Shown here: piece by piece, positions 61,550 to 64,000 of the stretch
How positions within the stretch are numbered: position 1 is the first letter of the stretch
How the letters are laid out: each line of letters begins with the position of its first letter
Assembly: GCF_012274265.1 (NCBI RefSeq)
Contig: NZ_JAANYY010000002.1
Location: forward strand, 1,426,001-1,490,000
Origin: Sphingopyxis microcysteis
Lineage (GTDB): Bacteria > Pseudomonadota > Alphaproteobacteria > Sphingomonadales > Sphingomonadaceae
Direction: 5' to 3'
Length of the DNA: 64,000 nucleotides
Translations under genes and position numbers: made by a program
Notes under the pieces: generated by a model
What the model saw: the letters and a program-made list of their open reading frames with translations, nothing else
What the model was told of the DNA's origin: nothing
Databases searched by the model: none

Positions 61550-61894
61550 ATGAAAGCAACCATCTGGCACAACCCCGCCTGCGGCACCTCGCGCAAGACG
61601 CTGGCGATCCTGCAGGAGACGCCGGGCATCGAACTGACCATCATCGAATATCTGAAGCAGCCCTATACAGCGGACAAGCTGCGCCAGCTCTTCGCCGCGG
61701 CGGGTCTGGCCGCGCGCGACGCGCTCCGCCTGCGCGGCACCGATGCCGAGGAACGCGGACTGAAAGACGCGAGCGAAGACGCGATCATCGCCGCGATGGC
61801 CGCTAACCCCGCCTATGTCGAGCGCCCGATCGTCCGGACCGACAAGGGGGTCCGACTTTGCCGCCCGCAGGACGTCGTGCGGGAAATTCTCTGA
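61550..61894 (+). CDS. arsC: Arsenate reductase-like protein (glutaredoxin-type)
   Basis: A 114-residue ArsC-family protein. Active-site Cys in WHNPACGTSRKTLAIL; conserved Arg-containing loops ALRLRGTDAEERGL and ERPIVRTDKGVRLCRP. It could reduce arsenate with glutathione and glutaredoxin, but many such family members (also called YfgD/Spx-like) have other roles. Start ATG 61550 after AAAGGA. Follows the iron-uptake genes, 32 bp away. Confidence 0.88.
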   Translation: MKATIWHNPACGTSRKTLAILQETPGIELTIIEYLKQPYTADKLRQLFAAAGLAARDALRLRGTDAEERGLKDASEDAIIAAMAANPAYVERPIVRTDKGVRLCRPQDVVREIL

Positions 61895-61947
61895 CGCGGC
61901 CGGTGCCGATGCGCATGCCGCTATCGGCGGCCTCCCATCGGCACAGC

Positions 61948-61977
61948 AAAAAGGGCCACGGACAATGTCCGCGGCCC
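61948..61977 (-). terminator. Rho-independent terminator of the 74-residue membrane protein gene
   Basis: Read on the minus strand: 11-bp stem GGGCCGCGGAC with GTCCGTGGCCC (one G-U pair), 3-nt loop ATT, then five T. It is 28 nt after the stop of the gene at 62005. Mirror pairing also exists for the arsC side but the plus-strand side has no T tract. Confidence 0.85.
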
Positions 61978-62004
61978 CTCCTGTAACTCGAATTGCAAAC
62001 CCGA

Positions 62005-62229
62005 TTACGGGCTCGTCGGTTCGTCGTCACCGTCGGTCAGCAGCACGATGGCGGCGATGATGCCGACAGCGGCGAGCGCGATGACGATCCAGCTGGTTTC
62101 GCCTTCCAGCTCGCTCTGACCTTCGACGGCCGAAGCAGCGCGAACGCCCTGCGCCGCCGATGCAGCGACCGGCGCCGCGATCATTGACGTTGCAGCGAGG
62201 CTAACCGCCGCCTTCTTGAACAGATTCAT
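62005..62229 (-). CDS. Small exported membrane protein of unknown function
   Basis: A 74-residue protein: leader MNLFKKAAVSLAATSMIAA to PVAASA, a short polar part, one transmembrane helix (WIVIALAAVGIIAAIVLL), then an acidic end (TDGDDEPTSP). It has a good SD (CAGGGAG) and its own strong terminator, so it is a real single-gene transcript. I do not recognise the family, though similar small proteins appear in sphingomonads. Confidence 0.8.
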   Translation of the reverse strand: MNLFKKAAVSLAATSMIAAPVAASAAQGVRAASAVEGQSELEGETSWIVIALAAVGIIAAIVLLTDGDDEPTSP

Positions 62230-62395
62230 TTCATACTCCCTGGATGGAAAGCTTGTGTGGATCGACCTCGCTTAACGCTACGCTATTGTTCCACAATCAG
62301 GATTCATAGCGCGTTACATGCATATTGCAATGCGCTATCAAATACATCGATCTGAAATTACCGCCAGATCGGCGCAATTGCACTTGCACGATGTA

Positions 62396-63505
62396 CTAGT
62401 CCACGGCGATCCGTCCGCCACTAATGGCGAATCGGATCACCGGTCCGGGCATGTCGGCGAAGAGTGCCGACTCGGTGCCGGTCAGCCACGCCTGCCCCCC
62501 CTGCCCCGCCAGCCGCGCATAGAGCGCCGCGCGGCGCCGCGGGTCGAGGTGCGCCGCCACCTCATCCAGCAACAGCACGGGTCGCTGGCCGCGCGACCGC
62601 GCGACGCAGTCGCTATGCGCCAGGACCAACGACAACAGCATCGCCTTTTGCTCGCCGGTCGAACAACGCGCCGCGGCGCGGCCCGTCGCGGCGTGGAGCG
62701 CGACCAGATCGTCGCGGTGCGGCCCCGCGGTCGCGCGGCCCGCCGCCGCATCGACCCGCCGACGTCCCGCAAACAAGGCCTGCAACGCCGCCACCTCATG
62801 CGGCGCGGCGCGCACCGCCCCATCGCTATCGACCAACGTCAGCAGCGGGCGGGCAAAGGGCGCATCAGGCTGCGCGGCCAGTTCGGCAGACAGCGCCGCC
62901 AGCGTTGCCTGTCGCGCCGCATCCAGCGCCGCGCCATGTTCGGCCAGTTGCGCCTCGAGGCTCGCCAGCCATTGCGGGTCGGCGCTGGCAGGGTCAGCCA
63001 ACAGCTTGCCGCGCGCGCGCAGCGCCGCTTCATAGCGGTTGCTGTGCTGCGCATGACGCGGGTCGAGCGCCAGCACCAGCCGGTCGAGGAAACGCCGCCG
63101 GTTGCCCGCCGTCTCGACGAACAGCCGGTCCATCGCCGGAGTCAGCCACAGCACCCCCAGCCATTCGCCGAGCGACGCCGCGGCGGCCGCGCTGCTGTTG
63201 ATCCGCACGATCCGCCGTCCCGGATGCGCGGGCTCGATCCCCGTGCCCAGCGATACCGGCGGCAGGTCGTCACCGGCGAGCACTTCAGCGAATATCGCAA
63301 AGCCGCCGCTCGCGCCGTCGCGCACCATCTCGCCCAGCGCCGCGCGGCGTAGCCCCCGTCCCGGCGCGAGCAGCGAAATCGCCTCCAATATATTGGTCTT
63401 ACCCGCGCCATTGTCGCCGTGCAGCGCAACCAGCCCCGGCCCGGCGACGAGCTCCGCGGCGGCATGATTGCGAAAATCGGTCAGCGAAAGGCGGGTCAGC
63501 GTCAT
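62396..63505 (-). CDS. recF: DNA replication and repair protein RecF
   Basis: A 369-residue SMC-like ATPase for recombinational repair. Walker [19 protein letters not shown] (about residue 29), a family middle region ([20 protein letters not shown]), the ABC signature [16 protein letters not shown] and Walker [18 protein letters not shown]. Usual position next to dnaN is not seen. The gap to the left (62230-62395) holds only the promoter region of the 74-residue gene and no recognisable gene. Confidence 0.95.
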   Translation of the reverse strand: MTLTRLSLTDFRNHAAAELVAGPGLVALHGDNGAGKTNILEAISLLAPGRGLRRAALGEMVRDGASGGFAIFAEVLAGDDLPPVSLGTGIEPAHPGRRIVRINSSAAAAASLGEWLGVLWLTPAMDRLFVETAGNRRRFLDRLVLALDPRHAQHSNRYEAALRARGKLLADPASADPQWLASLEAQLAEHGAALDAARQATLAALSAELAAQPDAPFARPLLTLVDSDGAVRAAPHEVAALQALFAGRRRVDAAAGRATAGPHRDDLVALHAATGRAAARCSTGEQKAMLLSLVLAHSDCVARSRGQRPVLLLDEVAAHLDPRRRAALYARLAGQGGQAWLTGTESALFADMPGPVIRFAISGGRIAVD

Positions 63506-63576
63506 CCTACATGCCGCCTACCGCAGCTCATCGGGCCGCGCCAGCCCACACCCGTCCGCACCGCACCCCCTACAGT

Positions 63577-63602
63577 CATCCCGGCGAAAGTCGGGATCCC
63601 GC
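63577..63602. repeat. Truncated half of a family F repeat
   Basis: GTCATCCCGGCGAAAGTCGGGATCC corresponds to one arm of the repeat at 36297-36374 and forms a small hairpin itself. It lies in the 332-bp recF-peptide gap; the rest of that gap holds the sigma-54 promoter and an imperfect 19-bp palindrome at 63694-63712. Confidence 0.6.
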
Positions 63603-63764
63603 CCTTGCGTCCAAATGCCACCAAACAACAGCGCATCATCCAATCAGAAACTTTCGCGGATATTTTTCCGACTAACGGGATTTTTCACCATCACAGTGCA
63701 ATTTGCGCGCTGAAATAATCTGTCGCAGGCCAAAAAACCACGCTTAACAGCCAATGAATGAAAT

Positions 63765-63781
63765 TGGCACGCTCCCTGCAT
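63765..63781 (+). promoter_or_regulatory. Near-consensus sigma-54 promoter
   Basis: TGGCACG-CTCC-CTGCAT: GG at 63766-63767 and GC at 63778-63779 with the required 10-bp spacing. The sigma-54 consensus is TGGCACG-N4-TTGCW, so only one base of the -12 element differs. The first likely transcribed base would be near 63791, giving a leader of about 47 nt. No other window gene shows such an element. Confidence 0.7.
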
Positions 63782-63837
63782 AACTGTTGGCATCCACCGG
63801 GATGGCCCGGATGGAAGGTTCAAGGAAGGAAAACATC

Positions 63838-63951
63838 ATGGCCCATTTCAATGTCGACTCGTTCAAGAGCTATGCGATCGCTGCTGTTGCTTCGCTGTAT
63901 TGCTCGATCATGCTTCTCGCCGCTGCCGGTCCCAGCAACCTGGTTGCCTGA
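63838..63951 (+). CDS. 37-residue membrane peptide under a sigma-54 promoter
   Basis: Small gene with a strong ribosome binding site (AAGGAAGGA, 8 nt before ATG 63838). The peptide is MAHFNVDSFKSYAIAAVASL then YCSIMLLAAAGPSNLVA: a short polar head, one hydrophobic helix (about residues 13-30) with a single Cys, and a short tail. Its frame, SD and dedicated sigma-54-type promoter support translation. Other frames through the region are shadows. Function unknown; a regulatory or stress-induced membrane peptide is possible. Confidence 0.65.
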   Translation: MAHFNVDSFKSYAIAAVASLYCSIMLLAAAGPSNLVA

Positions 63952-63971
63952 TCAACGCAGCGCGTAAAACG

Positions 63972-63999
63972 CCGGCCCTCAGCTTGTCGAAGGGGCCGG
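63972..63999 (+). terminator. Hairpin after the 37-residue peptide gene, built on a family B repeat half
   Basis: CCGGCCC (63972-63978) pairs with GGGCCGG (63993-63999); the loop contains CAGCTTGTCGAAGG, the core of family B repeats. It starts 20 nt after the peptide stop. Any T tract falls beyond the window end. Confidence 0.45.
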
Positions 64000-64000
64000 G

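Noticed and set aside
58503..61559. A 1018-codon minus-strand open frame
   Set aside because: It lies antisense to the siderophore receptor and PKHD genes, has no recognisable domain, an Arg/Ala-heavy composition and no ribosome binding site; it is a GC-rich shadow.

Overview
The window is ordinary chromosome from a high-GC alphaproteobacterium, almost certainly a sphingomonad (Sphingopyxis-like). The evidence is gene content and context: orphan-looking cobS/cobT, BolA next to a DnaJ-like protein, serC-serA-hisZ followed by purA, a plcP-type metallophosphoesterase coupled to a GT4 glycosyltransferase, class I PHA synthase with a Lys/Ala-rich phasin, and very many short inverted repeats of at least six families in the gaps. 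I see no phage, transposase, integrase, CRISPR array, rRNA or tRNA.

Layout. 1-5.2 kb: truncated serine hydrolase, AraC regulator, epoxide-hydrolase-like enzyme, then a translationally coupled leftward set (BolA, cupin, SRPBCC, pirin). 5.3-12.1 kb: DnaJ-like protein, NTF2-like protein, CobS, a DUF900 lipoprotein hydrolase, an MFS permease coupled to a 43-residue membrane protein, and CobT. 12.3-17.7 kb: acetolactate synthase plus aldehyde dehydrogenase, then the metallophosphoesterase/glycosyltransferase pair expected to replace phospholipids with glycolipids under phosphate starvation. 17.7-33 kb: TonB receptor, guaA, DsbB-like protein, HxlR/glutathione transferase divergon, GFA protein, purT, a TVP38 protein coupled to an AAC(3)-I-like acetyltransferase, an esterase, polA, two exported proteins of unclear role, and a CDP-alcohol phosphatidyltransferase. 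33-46 kb: pheA, two c-type cytochromes, LOG protein, extensin-like lipoprotein, serC-serA-hisZ, a DOPA-dioxygenase-like protein, an esterase, purA, methionine gamma-lyase with its Lrp-type regulator. 46-58.4 kb: haloalkane dehalogenase, FMN reductase, MFS permease, amidase, DUF2721 protein, alanine aminotransferase, phaC, phasin, clpS and two L,D-transpeptidases. 58.5-64 kb: siderophore receptor with PKHD dioxygenase, arsC, a 74-residue membrane protein, recF, and a 37-residue membrane peptide.

The most interesting signals are regulatory: 11-bp-periodic arrays resembling Pho boxes in front of two lipid-metabolism genes (plcP and the CDP-alcohol phosphatidyltransferase); a near-consensus sigma-54 promoter in front of the 37-residue peptide gene; an SD-sequestering two-hairpin leader before serC; a 17-bp perfect palindrome between hxlR and its GST; two related palindromes bracketing the phasin promoter; a Fur-like palindrome before the siderophore receptor; and a plus-strand terminator with no annotated plus-strand gene upstream (possible small RNA). 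All of these are read by eye and none has been tested by alignment or search.
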